Shown here in pieces: positions 24,601 through 38,849 of a stretch of DNA of 64,000 bases. Source of the DNA: Halictus rubicundus (Eukaryota > Arthropoda > Insecta > Hymenoptera > Halictidae); NCBI RefSeq assembly GCF_050948215.1, contig NW_027488876.1, forward strand, positions 1 through 64,000, read 5' to 3'. The translations under genes and the position numbers were made by a program. How positions within the stretch are numbered: position 1 is the stretch's first letter; each line of letters begins with the position of its first letter. The notes below the pieces were generated by a model. It was not told the origin of the DNA and did not search any database. It saw only the letters and a list, made by a program, of their open reading frames with translations.

Positions 24601-27600
24601 TAGGATAGAAGATAGGATAGGATAGAGGATAGGATAGAATAGGGGATAGGATATAATAGAGGATAGGATAGGATAGAGGATAGGATACGATAGAGGATAG
24701 GATAGGATAGATGATAGGATAGGATAGATGATAGGATAGGATAGAGGATAGGATAAGATAGAGGGTACGATAGGATAGATGATATTATAGGAAAGAGGAA
24801 AGGATATGATAGAGGATACGATATTGTAGAGGATAGGATAGGATAGAGGATAGGATAGGATAGAGGATAGGATAGGATAGAGGATAGGATAGGATAGAGG
24901 ATAGGATATGATAGAGGATAGGATAGGATAGAAGATAGGATAGGATAGAAGATAGGATAGGATAGAGGATAGGATAAGATAGAGGATAAGATAGGATAGA
25001 GGATAGGATAGGATAGAGGATAGGATATGATAGAGGATAGGATAGGATAGAAGATAGGATCGGATAGAGGATAGGATAGAGGATTGGATAGGATAGAGGA
25101 TAGGATAAGATAGAGGATAGGATAGGATAGAGGATAGGATACGATAGAGGATAGGATAGGATAGAGGATAGGATCGGATAGAGGATAGCATAGGATAGAG
25201 GATAGGATAGGATAGGATAGAGGATAGGATAGTATAGAGGATAGGATAGGATAGAGGATAGGATAGGATAGAGGATAGGATGCGATAGAGGATACGAAAG
25301 GATAGGATAGAGGGTAGGATAGGATAGAGGATAGGATAGGATAGAGGATAGGAGAGGATAGAGGATAGGATAGGATAGAGGATAGGAGAGGATAGAGGAT
25401 AGGATACGATAGAGGATACGATAGGATAGGATAGAGGGTAGGATAGGATAGAGGATAGGATAGGATAGAGGATAGGATAGGATAGAGGATAGCATAGGAT
25501 AGAGGATAGGATAGGATAGGATAGAGGATAGGATAGTATAGAGGATAGGATAGGATAGAGGATAGGATAGGATAGAGGATAGGATGCGATAGAGGATACG
25601 AAAGGATAGGATAGAGGGTAGGATAGGATAGAGGATAGGATAGGATAGAGGATAGGAGAGGATAGAGGATAGGATATGATAGAGGATAGGATATGATAGA
25701 GGATAGGATAGGATAGAGGATAGGAGAGGATAGAGGATAGGATAGGATAGAGGATAGGATATGATAGAGGATAGGATAGGATAGAAGATAGGATAGGATA
25801 GATGATAGGATAGGATAGAGGATAGGATAAGATAGAGGATAAGATATAATAGAGGATAGGATAGGATAGAGGATAGAATAGGATAGAGGATAGGATCGGA
25901 TAGAGGATATGATAGGGGATTGGATAGGATAGAGGAAAGGATAGGATAGAGGATAGGATAGGATAGAGGATAGGATAGGATAGAGGATAGGATAAGATAG
26001 AGGATAGGATAGGATAGAGGATAGGATAGGATAGAGGATAGGATAGGATAGAGGATAGGATATGATAGAGGATAGGATAGGATAGAGGATAGGATAGGAT
26101 AGAGGATAGGATAGGATAGAGGATAGGATAGGACAGAGGATAGGATAGTATAGAGGATAGGATAGGATAGAGGATAGGATAGGATAGAGGATAGGATAGG
26201 ATAGAGGATAGGATAGGATAGAGGATAGGATAGGATAGAGGATAGGATAGGACAGAGGATAGGATAGTATAGAGGATAGGATAGGATAGAGGATAGGATA
26301 GGATAGAGGATAGGATGCGATAGAGGATACGAAAGGATAGGATAGAGGGTAGGATAGGATAGAGGATATTATAGGATAGAGGATAGGAGAGGATAGAGGA
26401 CAGGATATGATAGAGGATAGGATAGGATAGAGGATAGGATAGGATAGAGGATAGGAGAGGATAGAGGATAGGATAGGATAGAGGATAGGATCGGATAGAG
26501 GATATGATAGGGGATTGGATAGGATAGAGGAAAGGATAGGATAGAGGATAGGATAGGATAGAGGATAGGATAGGATAGAGGATAGGATAAGATAGAGGAT
26601 AGGATAGGATAGAGGATAGGATAGGATAGAGGATAGGATAGGATAGAGGATAGGATATGATAGAGGATAGGATAGGATAGAGGATAGGATAGGATAGAGG
26701 ATAGGATAGGATAGAGGATAGGATAGGACAGAGGATAGGATAGTATAGAGGATAGGATAGGATAGAGGATAGGATAGGATAGAGGATAGGATGCGATAGA
26801 GGATACGAAAGGATAGGATAGAGGGTAGGATAGGATAGAGGATAGGATAGGATAGAGGATAGGATAGAATAGGGGATAGGATATAATAGAGGATAGGATA
26901 GGATAGAGGGTAGGATAGGATAGAGGATAGGATAGGATAGAGGATAGGAGAGGATAGAGGATAGGATATGATAGAGTATAGGATAGGATAGAGGATAGGA
27001 TAGGATAGAGGATAGGATAGGATAGAGGATAGGATAGGATAGAGGATAGGATAGTATAGAGGATAGGATAAGATAGAGGATATGATAGGATAGACGATAG
27101 GATAGGATAGAGGATAGGATATGATAGAGGATAGGATAGGATAGAGGATAGGATAGGATAGAGGATAGGATAGGATAGATGATAGGATAGGATAGAGGAT
27201 AGGATAGGATAGAGGATAGGATATGATAGATTATAGGATAGGATAGAAGATAGGATATGATAGATGATAGGATACGATAGAGGATAGGATAAGATAGAGG
27301 ATAAGATAGGATAGAGGATAGGATAGGATAGAGGATAGAATAGGATAGAGGATAGGATATGATAGAGGATAGGATAGGATAGAAGATAGGATCGGATAGA
27401 GGATAGGATAGGACAGAGGATACGATAGGATAGGATAGAGAATAGGATAGGATAGAGGATAGGATAGGATAGAGGATAGGATAGGATAGAGGATAGAATA
27501 GGATAGAGGATAGGATATGATAGATGATAGGATAGGATAGAGGATAGGATAGGATAGAGGATAGGGTAGGATAGAGGATAGGATAGAATAGGGGATAGGA

Positions 27601-28650
27601 TATAATAGAGGATAGGATAGGATAGAGGATAATATACGATAGAGGGTACGATAGGATAGGATAGAGGGTAGGATAGGATAGAGGATAGGATAGGATAGAG
27701 GATAGGAGAGGATAGAGGATAGGATAGGATAGAGGATAGGATATGATAGAGGATAGGATAGGATAGAAGATAGGATAGGATAGATGATAGGATAGGATAG
27801 AGGATAGGATAAGATAGAGGATAGGATATGATAGAGGATAGGATAGGATAGAAGATAGGATAGGATAGAAGATAGGATAGGATAGAGGATAGGATAAGAT
27901 AGAGGATAAGATAGGGGATATGATAGGATAGAGGATAGGATAGGATAGAGGATAGGATACGATAGGATGGGATACAGGATAGGATATGATAGAGGATAGG
28001 ATAGGATAGAAGATGGGATCGGATAGAGGATAGGATAGAGGATTGGATAGGATAGAGGATAGGATAAGATAGAGGATAGGATAGGATAGAGGATAGGATA
28101 GGATAGAGGATAGGATAGGATAGAGGATAGGTTGCGATAGAGGATACGAGAGGATAGGATAGAGGGTAGGATAGGATAGAGGATAGGTTAGGATAGAGGA
28201 TAGGAGAGGATAGAGGAGAGGATACGATAGAGGATACGATAGGATAGGATAGAGGGTAGGATAGGATAGAGGATAGGATAGGATAGAGGATAGGATAGGA
28301 TAGAGGATAGCATAGGATAGATGATAGGATAGGATAGGATAGTATAGAGGATAGGATAGGATAGAGGATAGGATAGGATAGAGGATAGGATGCGATAGAG
28401 GATACGAAAGGATAGGATAGAGGGTAGGATAGGATAGAGGATAGGATAGGATAGAGGATAGGATATGATAGAGGATAGGATAGGATAGAAGATAGGATAG
28501 GATAGAGGATAGGATAGAATAGGGGATAGGATATAATAGAGGATAGGATAGGATAGAGGATAGGATACGATAGAGGATAGGATAGGATAGAGGATAGGAT
28601 AGGATAGATGATAGGATAGGATAGAGGATAGGATAAGATAGAGGGTACGA
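18650..28650 (+). repeat. ~10.5-kb higher-order repeat, copy 2
   Basis: This is the partner of 8.0-18.45 kb (see that entry for the ordered markers). It lacks the ~180-bp segment near 20.37 kb and the 379-bp duplication near 26.87 kb. Its first ~1.1-1.3 kb recurs again at about 32.9-34.0 kb (offset 14,210). Confidence 0.85.
22406..26368 (+). repeat. 3,963-bp nested repeat, first unit of 10.5-kb copy 2
   Basis: It is bounded by identical TTATAGGATAGAGG...GACAGG markers at 22406 and 26369. Internal markers are GATATAAAAGAGG (~22,907), GATTATAGG (23273), TGGGATACAGG (24088), TTGCGATAG (24252) and the cassette at 24785. From about 24 kb it aligns with the following unit at a steady offset of 3,880. 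Confidence 0.75.
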
Positions 28651-29600
28651 TAGGATAGATGATATTATAGGAAAGAGGAAAGGATATGATAGAGGATACG
28701 ATATTGTAGAGGATAGGATAGGATAGAGGATAGGATAGGATAGAGGATAGGATAGGATAGAGGATAGGATAGGACAGAGGATAGGATATGATAGAGGATA
28801 GGATAGGATAGAAGATAGGATAGGATAGAAGATAGGATAGGATAGAGGATAGGATAAGATAGAGGATAAGATAGGATAGAGGATAGGATAGGATAGAGGA
28901 TAGGATATGATAGAGGATAGGATAGGATAGAAGATAGGATCGGATAGAGGATAGGATAGAGGATTGGATAGGATAGAGGATAGGATAAGATAGAGGATAG
29001 GATAGGATAGAGGATAGGATACGATAGAGTATAGGATAGGATAGAGGATAGGATCGGATAGAGGATAGCATAGGATAGAGGATAGGATAGGATAGGATAG
29101 AGGATAGGATAGTATAGAGGATAGGATAGGATAGAGGATAGGATAGGATAGAGGATAGGATGCGATAGAGGATACGAAAGGATAGGATAGAGGGTAGGAT
29201 AGGATAGAGGATAGGATAGGATAGAGGATAGGAGAGGATAGAGGATAGGATAGGATAGAGGATAGGAGAGGATAGAGGATAGGATACGATAGAGGATACG
29301 ATAGGATAGGATAGAGGGTAGGATAGGATAGAGGATAGGATAGGATAGAGGATAGGATAGGATAGAGGATAGCATAGGATAGAGGATAGGATAGGATAGG
29401 ATAGAGGATAGGATAGTATAGAGGATAGGATAGGATAGAGGATAGGATAGGATAGAGGATAGGATGCGATAGAGGATACGAAAGGATAGGATAGAGGGTA
29501 GGATAGGATAGAGGATAGGATAGGATAGAGGATAGGATAGGATAGAGGATAGGATATGATAGAGGATAGGATATGATAGAGGATAGGATAGGATAGAGGA
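26369..29600 (+). repeat. 3.96-kb nested repeat, second unit of 10.5-kb copy 2
   Basis: It aligns with 22.4-25.7 kb: TGGGATACAGG 24088/27968, TTGCGATAG 24252/28132 and the cassette 24785/28665 all lie 3,880 apart. The match is lost near 29.6 kb, shortly before the next cassette at 29688. Confidence 0.7.
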
Positions 29601-30000
29601 TAGGATAGGATAGAGGATAGGATAGGATAGATGATAGGATAGGATAGAGGATAGGATAAGATAGAGGATACGATAGGATAGATGATATTATAGGAAAGAG
29701 GAAAGGATATGATAGAGGATACGATATTGTAGAGGATAGGATAGGATAGAGGATAGGATAGGATAGAGGATAGGATAGGATAGAGGATAGGATAGGATAG
29801 AGGATAGGATATGATAGATTATAGGATAGGATAGAGGGTAGGATAGGATAGAGGATAGGATAGGATAGAGGATAGGATAGGATAGAGGATAGCATAGGAT
29901 AGAGGATAGGATAGGATAGGATATAGGATAGGATAGTATAGAGGATAGGATAGGATAGAGGATAGGATAGGATAGAGGATAGGATGCGATAGAGGATACG
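28100..30000 (+). repeat. ~1.85-2.33 kb local duplication, copy 1
   Basis: It pairs with 30.0-32.3 kb. The GCATAGGATAGATGAT variant lies at 28311/30163 and the TTATAGGAAAGAGG cassette at 28665/30517 (offset 1,852). The later pairs, cassette 29688/32021 and GATTATAGG...GAGGG 29819/32152, are offset 2,333, so an insertion of about 480 bp separates the two alignments. Confidence 0.65.
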
Positions 30001-32300
30001 AGAGGATAGGATAGAGGGTAGGATAGGATAGAGGATAGGTTAGGATAGAGGATAGGAGAGGATAGAGGAGAGGATACGATAGAGGATACGATAGGATAGG
30101 ATAGAGGGTAGGATAGGATAGAGGATAGGATAGGATAGAGGATAGGATAGGATAGAGGATAGCATAGGATAGATGATAGGATAGGATAGGATAGTATAGA
30201 GGATAGGATAGGATAGAGGATAGGATAGGATAGAGGATAGGATGCGATAGAGGATACGAAAGGATAGGATAGAGGGTAGGATAGGATAGAGGATAGGATA
30301 GGATAGAGGATAGGATATGATAGAGGATAGGATAGGATAGAAGATAGGATAGGATAGAGGATAGGATAGAATAGGGGATAGGATATAATAGAGGATAGGA
30401 TAGGATAGAGGATAGGATACGATAGAGGATAGGATAGGATAGAGGATAGGATAGGATAGATGATAGGATAGGATAGAGGATAGGATAAGATAGAGGGTAC
30501 GATAGGATAGATGATATTATAGGAAAGAGGAAAGGATATGATAGAGGATACGATATTGTAGAGGATAGGATAGGATAGAGGATAGGATAGGATAGAGGAT
30601 AGGATAGGATAGAGGATAGGATAGGACAGAGGATAGGATATGATAGAGGATAGGATAGGATAGAAGATAGGATAGGATAGAAGATAGGATAGGATAGAGG
30701 ATAGGATAAGATAGAGGATAAGATAGGATAGAGGATAGGATAGGATAGAGGATAGGATATGATAGAGGATAGGATAGGATAGAAGATAGGATCGGATAGA
30801 GGATAGGATAGGATAGAGGATAGGATAGGATAGAGGATAGGATGCGATAGAGGATACGAAAGGATAGGATAGAGGGTAGGATAGGATAGAGGATAGGATA
30901 GGATAGAGGATAGGAGAGGATAGAGGATAGGATACGACAGAGGATAGGATAGGATAGAGGATAGGATAGTATAGAGGATAGGATAAGATAGAGGATATGA
31001 TAGGATAGACGATAGGATAGGATAGAGGATAGGATATGATAGAGGATAGGATAGGATAGAGGATAGGATCGGATAGAGGATAGCATAGGATAGAGGATAG
31101 GATAGGACAGAGGATAGGATATGATAGAGGATAGGATAGGATAGAAGATAGGATAGGATAGAAGATAGGATAGGATAGAGGATAGGATAAGATAGAGGAT
31201 AAGATAGGATAGAGGATAGGATAGGATAGAGGATAGGATATGATAGAGGATAGGATAGGATAGAAGATAGGATCGGATAGAGGATAGGATAGAGGATTGG
31301 ATAGGATAGAGGATAGGATAAGATAGAGGATAGGATAGGATAGAGGATAGGATACGATAGAGTATAGGATAGGATAGAGGATAGGATCGGATAGAGGATA
31401 GCATAGGATAGAGGATAGGATAGGATAGGATAGAGGATAGGATAGTATAGAGGATAGGATAGGATAGAGGATAGGATAGGATAGAGGATAGGATGCGATA
31501 GAGGATACGAAAGGATAGGATAGAGGGTAGGATAGGATAGAGGATAGGATAGGATAGAGGATAGGAGAGGATAGAGGATAGGATAGGATAGAGGATAGGA
31601 GAGGATAGAGGATAGGATACGATAGAGGATACGATAGGATAGGATAGAGGGTAGGATAGGATAGAGGATAGGATAGGATAGAGGATAGGATAGGATAGAG
31701 GATAGCATAGGATAGAGGATAGGATAGGATAGGATAGAGGATAGGATAGTATAGAGGATAGGATAGGATAGAGGATAGGATAGGATAGAGGATAGGATGC
31801 GATAGAGGATACGAAAGGATAGGATAGAGGGTAGGATAGGATAGAGGATAGGATAGGATAGAGGATAGGATAGGATAGAGGATAGGATATGATAGAGGAT
31901 AGGATATGATAGAGGATAGGATAGGATAGAGGATAGGATAGGATAGAGGATAGGATAGGATAGATGATAGGATAGGATAGAGGATAGGATAAGATAGAGG
32001 ATACGATAGGATAGATGATATTATAGGAAAGAGGAAAGGATATGATAGAGGATACGATATTGTAGAGGATAGGATAGGATAGAGGATAGGATAGGATAGA
32101 GGATAGGATAGGATAGAGGATAGGATAGGATAGAGGATAGGATATGATAGATTATAGGATAGGATAGAGGGTAGGATAGGATAGAGGATAGGATAGGATA
32201 GAGGATAGGATAGGATAGAGGATAGCATAGGATAGAGGATAGGATAGGATAGGATATAGGATAGGATAGTATAGAGGATAGGATAGGATAGAGGATAGGA
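30000..32300 (+). repeat. ~1.85-2.33 kb local duplication, copy 2
   Basis: This is the second copy of 28.1-30.0 kb, longer by about 480 bp. The added part includes a GACGATAGG/GATATGATAG stretch near 31.0 kb. Confidence 0.65.
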
Positions 32301-32899
32301 TAGGATAGAGGATAGGATGCGATAGAGGATACGAAAGGATAGGATAGAGGGTAGGATAGGATAGAGGATAGGATAGGATAGAGGATAGGATGCGATAGAG
32401 GATACGAAAGGATAGGATAGAGGGTAGGATAGGATAGAGGATAGGATAGGATAGAGGATACGATAGGATAGGATAGAGAATAGGATAGGATAGAGGATAG
32501 GATAGGATAGAGGATAGGATAGGATAGAGGATAGAATAGGATAGAGGATAGGATATGATAGAGGATAGGATAGGATAGAGGGTAGGATAGGATAGAGGAT
32601 AGGATAGGATAGAGGATAGGATAGGATAGAGGATAGCATAGGATAGAGGATAGGATAGGATAGGATAGAGGATAGGATAGTATAGAGGATAGGATAGGAT
32701 AGAGGATAGGATAGGATAGAGGATAGGATGCGATAGAGGATACGAAAGGATAGGATAGAGGGTAGGATAGGATAGAGGATAGGATAGGATAGAGGATAGG
32801 AGAGGATAGAGGATAGGATACGATAGAGGATACGATAGGATAGGATAGATGGTAGGATAGGATAGAGGATAGGATAGGATAGAGGATAGGATAGGATAG

Positions 32900-33970
32900 A
32901 GGATAGCATAGGATAGAGGATAGGATAGGATAGGATAGAGGATAGGATAGTATAGAGGATAGGATAGGATAGAGGATAGGATAGGATAGAGGATAGGATG
33001 CGATAGAGGATACGAAAGGATAGGATAGAGGGTAGGATAGGATAGAGGATAGGATAGGATAGAGGATAGGAGAGGATAGAGGATAGGATATGATAGAGGA
33101 TAGGATATGATAGAGGATAGGATAGGATAGAGGATAGGAGAGGATAGAGGATAGGATAGGATAGAGGATAGGATAGGATAGAGGATAGGATAGGATAGAG
33201 GATAGGATATGATAGAGGATAGGATAGGATAGAGGATAGGATAGGATAGAGGATAGGATAGGATAGAGGATAGGATAGGATAGAGGATAGGATAGGACAG
33301 AGGATAGGATAGTATAGAGGATAGGATAGGATAGAGGATAGGATAGGATAGAGGATAGGATGCGATAGAGGATACGAAAGGATAGGATAGAGGGTAGGAT
33401 AGGATAGAGGATAGGATAGGATAGAGGATAGGAGAGGATAGAGGATAGGATACGATAGAGGATAGGATAGGATAGAGGATAGGATAGTATAGAGGATAGG
33501 ATAAGATAGAGGATATGATAGGATAGACGATAGGATAGGATAGAGGATAGGATATGATAGAGGATAGGATAGGATAGAGAATAGGATAGGATAGAGGATA
33601 GGATAGGATAGATGATAGGATAGGATAGAGGATAGGATAAGATAGAGGATACGATAGGATAGATGATATTATAGGAAAGAGGAAAGGATATGATAGAGGA
33701 TACGATATTGTAGAGGATAGGATAGGATAGAGGATAGGATAGGATAGAGGATAGGATAGGATAGAGGATAGGATATGATAGATTATAGGATAGGATAGAA
33801 GATAGGATATGATAGATGATAAGATACGATAGAGGATAGGATAAGATAGAGGATAAGATAGGATAGAGGATAGGATAGGATAGAGGATAGAATAGGATAG
33901 AGGATAGGATCGGATAGAGGATATGATAGGGGATTGGATAGGATAGAGGAAAGGATAGGATAGAGGATAG
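32900..33970 (+). repeat. Displaced copy of 18.7-19.8 kb (offset 14,210)
   Basis: GCGATAG at 33001, the TTATAGGAAAGAGG cassette at 33669 and GGATATGATAGATTATAGG at 33771 sit exactly 14,210 bases after their counterparts at 18791, 19459 and 19561. The match weakens past about 34.0 kb, where the sequence switches to the block shared with 55.65 kb. Confidence 0.7.
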
Positions 33971-36850
33971 GATAGGATAGAGGATAGGATAGGATAGAGG
34001 ATAGGATAAGATAGAGGATAGGATAGGATAGAGGATAGGATAGGATAGAGGATAGGATAGGATAGAGGATAGGATATGATAGAGGATAGGATAGGATAGA
34101 GGATAGGATAGGATAGAGGATAGGATAGGATAGAGGATAGGATATGATAGAGGATAGGATAGGATAGAGGATAGGATAGGATAGAGGATAGGATAGGATA
34201 GAGGATAGGATAGGACAGAGGATAGGATAGTATAGAGGATAGGATAGGATAGAGGATAGGATAGGATAGAGGATAGGATGCGATAGAGGATACGAAAGGA
34301 TAGCATAGAGGGTAGGATAGGATAGAGGATAGGATAGGATAGAGGATAGGATAGAATAGGGGATAGGATATAATAGAGGATAGGATAGGATAGAGGGTAG
34401 GATAGGATAGAGGATAGGATAGGATAGAGGATAGGAGAGGATAGAGGATAGGATATGATAGAGTATAGGATAGGATAGAGGATAGGATAGGATAGAGGAT
34501 AGGATAGGATAGAGGATAGGATAGGATAGAGGATAGGATAGTATAGAGGATAGGATAAGAAAGAGGATATGATAGGATAGACGATAGGATAGGATAGAGG
34601 ATAGGATATGATAGAGGATAGGATAGGATAGAGGATAGGATAGGATAGAGGATAGGATAGGATAGATGATAGGATAGGATAGAGGATAGGATAGGATAGA
34701 GGATAGGATATGATAGATTATAGGATAGGATAGAAGATAGGATATGATAGATGATAGGATACGATAGAGGATAGGATAAGATAGAGGATAAGATAGGATA
34801 GAGGATAGGATAGGATAGAGGATAGAATAGGATAGAGGATAGGATATGATAGAGGATAGGATAGGATAGAAGATAGGATCGGATAGAGGATAGGATAGGA
34901 CAGAGGATACGATAGGATAGGATAGAGAATAGGATAGGATAGAGGATAGGATAGGATAGAGGATAGGATAGGATAGAGGATAGAATAGGATAGAGGATAG
35001 GATATGATAGATGATAGGATAGGATAGAGGATAGGATAGGATAGAGGATAGGGTAGGATAGAGGATAGGATAGAATAGGGGATAGGATATAATAGAGGAT
35101 AGGATAGGATAGAGGATAGGATACGATAGAGGATACGATAGGATAGGATAGAGGGTAGGATAGGATAGAGGATAGGATAGGATAGAGGATAGGATAGGAT
35201 AGAGGATAGCATAGGATAGAGGATAGGATAGGATAGGATAGAGGATAGGATAGTATAGAGGATAGGATAGGATAGAGGATAGGATAGGATAGAGGATAGG
35301 ATGCGATAGAGGATACGAAAGGATAGGATAGAGGGTAGGATAGGATAGAGGATAGGATAGGATAGAGGATAGGAGAGGATAGAGGATAGGATAGGATAGA
35401 GGATAGGATATGATAGAGGATAGGATAGGATAGAAGATAGGATAGGATAGATGATAGGATAGGATAGAGGATAGGATAAGATAGAGGATAAGATAGGATA
35501 GATGATAGGATAGGATAGAGGATAGGATATGATAGAGGATAGGATAGGATAGAAGATAGGATCGGATAGAGGATAGGATAGAGGATTGGATAGGATAGAG
35601 GATAGGATAAGATAGAGGATAGGATAGGATAGAGGATAGGATAGGATAGAGGATAGGATAGGATAGAGGATAGGATCGGATAGAGGATATGATAGGGGAT
35701 TGGATAGGATAGAGGAAAGGATAGGATAGAGGATAGGATAGGATAGAGGATAGGAAAGGATAGAGGATAGGATAGGATAGAGGATAGGATAGGATAGAGG
35801 ATAGGATAAGATAGAGGATAGGATGGGATAGAGGATAGGATAGGATAGAGGATAGGATAGGATAGAGGATAGGATAGGATAGAGGATAGGATAGGATAGG
35901 ACAGAGGATAGGATAGTATAGAGGATAGGATAGGATAGAGGATAGGATAGGATAGAGGATAGGATGCGATAGAGGATACGAAAGGATAGGATAGAGGGTA
36001 GGATAGGATAGAGGATAGGATAGGATAGAGGATAGGAGAGGATAGAGGATAGGATACGATAGAGGATAGGATAGGATAGAGGATAGGATAGGATAGAGGA
36101 TAGGATAGGATAGAGGATAGGATAGGATAGAGGATAGGATAGGATAGAGGATAGGATATGATAGAGGATAGGATAGGATAGAAGATAGGATAGGATAGAT
36201 GATAGGATAGGATAGAGGATAGGATAAGATAGAGGATAAGATAGGATAGAGGATAGGATAGGATAGACGATAGGATATGATAGAGGATAGGATAGGATAG
36301 AAGATAGGATCGGATAGAGTATAGGATAGAGGATTGGATAGGATAGAGGATAGGATAAGATAGAGGATAGGATAGGATAGAGGATAGGATAGGATAGAGG
36401 ATAGGATAGGATAGAGGATAGGATCGGATAGAGGATAGCATAGGATAGAGGATATTATAGGATAGGATAGAGGATAGGATAGTATAGAGTATAGGATAGG
36501 ACAGAGGATAGGATAGGATAGAGGATAGGATGCGATAGAGGATACGAAAGGATAGGATAGAGGGTAGGATAGGATAGAGGATAGGATAGGATAGAGGATA
36601 GGATAGGATAGAGGATAGGATGCGATAGAGGATACGAAAGGATAGGATAGAGGGTAGGATAGGATAGAGGATAGGATAGGATAGAGGATAGGAGAGGATA
36701 GAGGATAGGATAGGATAGAGGATATGATAGGGGATTGGATAGGATAGAGGAAAGGATAGGATAGAGGATAGGATAGGATAGAGGATAGGATAGGATAGAG
36801 GATATGATAGGATAGAGGATAGGGTAGGATAGAGGATAGGATAGAATAGG
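33970..36850 (+). repeat. Block Y, copy 1 (partner 21.7 kb away)
   Basis: About 2.9 kb matches 55.65-58.53 kb. Markers are GACAG 34214/55896, GAATAGGGG 34354/56036, GATTATAGG 34718/56400 and GGAAAGG ~35,754/57,436 (offset 21,682). These are followed by TTATAGGATAGG 36455/58120 and TGATAGGGG 36725/58390 (offset 21,665, one monomer less). Its first part is also shared with 50.19-51.77 kb. Confidence 0.75.
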
Positions 36851-37615
36851 GGATAGGATATAATAGAGGATAGGATAGGATAGAGGATAGGAGAGGATAG
36901 AGGATAGGATATGATAGAGTATAGGATAGGATAGAGGATAGGATAGGATAGAGGATAGGATAGGATAGAGGATAGGATAGGATAGAGGATAGGATAGTAT
37001 AGAGGATAGGATAAGAAAGAGGATATGATAGGATAGACGATAGGATAGGATAGAGGATAGGATATGATAGAGGATAGGATAGGATAGAGGATAGGATAGG
37101 ATAGAGGATAGGATAGGATAGATGATAGGATAGGATAGAGGATAGGATAAGATAGAGGGTACGATAGGATAGATGATATTATAGGAAAGAGGAAAGGATA
37201 TGATAGAGGATACGATATTGTAGAGGATAGGATAGGATAGAGGATAGGATAGGATAGAGGATAGGATAGGATAGAGGATAGGATAGGATAGAGGATAGGA
37301 TATGATAGAGGATAGGATAGGATAGAAGATAGGATAGGATAGAAGATAGGATAGGATAGAGGATAGGATAAGATAGAGGATAAGATAGGATAGAGGATAG
37401 GATAGGATAGAGGATAGGATATGATAGAGGATAGGATAGGATAGAAGATAGGATCGGATAGAGGATAGGATAGAGGATTGGATAGGATAGAGGATAGGAT
37501 AAGATAGAGGATAGGATAGGATAGAGGATAGGATACGATAGAGGATAGGATAGGATAGAGGATAGGATCGGATAGAGGATAGCATAGGATAGAGGATAGC
37601 ATAGGATAGAGGATA
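36455..37615 (+). repeat. 1.2-kb ladder, unit 1 (1,161 bp)
   Basis: The unit is measured from one TTATAGGATAGGATAGAGG...GAGTATAGG marker to the next. It contains TGATAGGGG at 36725 and the TTATAGGAAAGAGG cassette at 37179. It recurs at 45284 (offset 8,829). Confidence 0.8.
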
Positions 37616-38849
37616 TTATAGGATAGGATAGAGGATAGGATAGTATAGAGTATAGGATAGGACAGAGGATAGGATAGGATAGAGGATAGGATGCGATAGA
37701 GGATACGAAAGGATAGGATAGAGGGTAGGATAGGATAGAGGATAGGATAGGATAGAGGATAGGATGCGATAGAGGATACGAAAGGATAGGATAGAGGGTA
37801 GGATAGGATAGAGGATAGGATAGGATAGAGGATAGGATAGGATAGAGGATAGGATGCGATAGAGGATACGAAAGGATAGGATAGAGGGTAGGATAGGATA
37901 GAGGATAGGATAGGATAGAGGATAGGAGAGGATAGAGGATAGGATAGGATAGAGGATATGATAGGGGATTGGATAGGATAGAGGAAAGGATAGGATAGAG
38001 GATAGGATAGGATAGAGGATAGGATAGGATAGAGGATATGATAGGATAGAGGATAGGGTAGGATAGAGGATAGGATAGAATAGGGGATAGGATATAATAG
38101 AGGATAGGATAGGATAGAGGATAGGAGAGGATAGAGGATAGGATATGATAGAGTATAGGATAGGATAGAGGATAGGATAGGATAGAGGATAGGATAGGAT
38201 AGAGGATAGGATAGGATAGAGGATAGGATAGTATAGAGGATAGGATAAGAAAGAGGATATGATAGGATAGACGATAGGATAGGATAGAGGATAGGATATG
38301 ATAGAGGATAGGATAGGATAGAGGATAGGATAGGATAGAGGATAGGATAGGATAGATGATAGGATAGGATAGAGGATAGGATAAGATAGAGGGTACGATA
38401 GGATAGATGATATTATAGGAAAGAGGAAAGGATATGATAGAGGATACGATATTGTAGAGGATAGGATAGGATAGAGGATAGGATAGGATAGAGGATAGGA
38501 TAGGATAGAGGATAGGATAGGATAGAGGATAGGATATGATAGAGGATAGGATAGGATAGAAGATAGGATAGGATAGAAGATAGGATAGGATAGAGGATAG
38601 GATAAGATAGAGGATAAGATAGGATAGAGGATAGGATAGGATAGAGGATAGGATATGATAGAGGATAGGATAGGATAGAAGATAGGATCGGATAGAGGAT
38701 AGGATAGAGGATTGGATAGGATAGAGGATAGGATAAGATAGAGGATAGGATAGGATAGAGGATAGGATACGATAGAGGATAGGATAGGATAGAGGATAGG
38801 ATCGGATAGAGGATAGCATAGGATAGAGGATAGCATAGGATAGAGGATA
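37616..38849 (+). repeat. 1.2-kb ladder, unit 2 (1,234 bp)
   Basis: Same marker order as unit 1: TGATAGGGG at 37959 and the cassette at 38413. It is preceded by a doubled GATAGCATAGGATAGAG monomer (near 37,590). It is longer than unit 1 because a GCGATAG...ACGAAAGG segment is repeated near 37.76-37.85 kb. Confidence 0.8.

Noticed and set aside
20596..29895. A 3,099-codon open frame on the minus strand, and dozens of similar ones from 1736 to 63757
   Set aside because: They are consequences of a stop-free 17-mer. The peptides use almost only I, L, P, S and Y in a fixed 17-residue cycle. Overlapping frames encode the same cycle, starts fall on the GCATAGG variant and stops on TTATA variants. 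No codon bias or domain is possible in this design.
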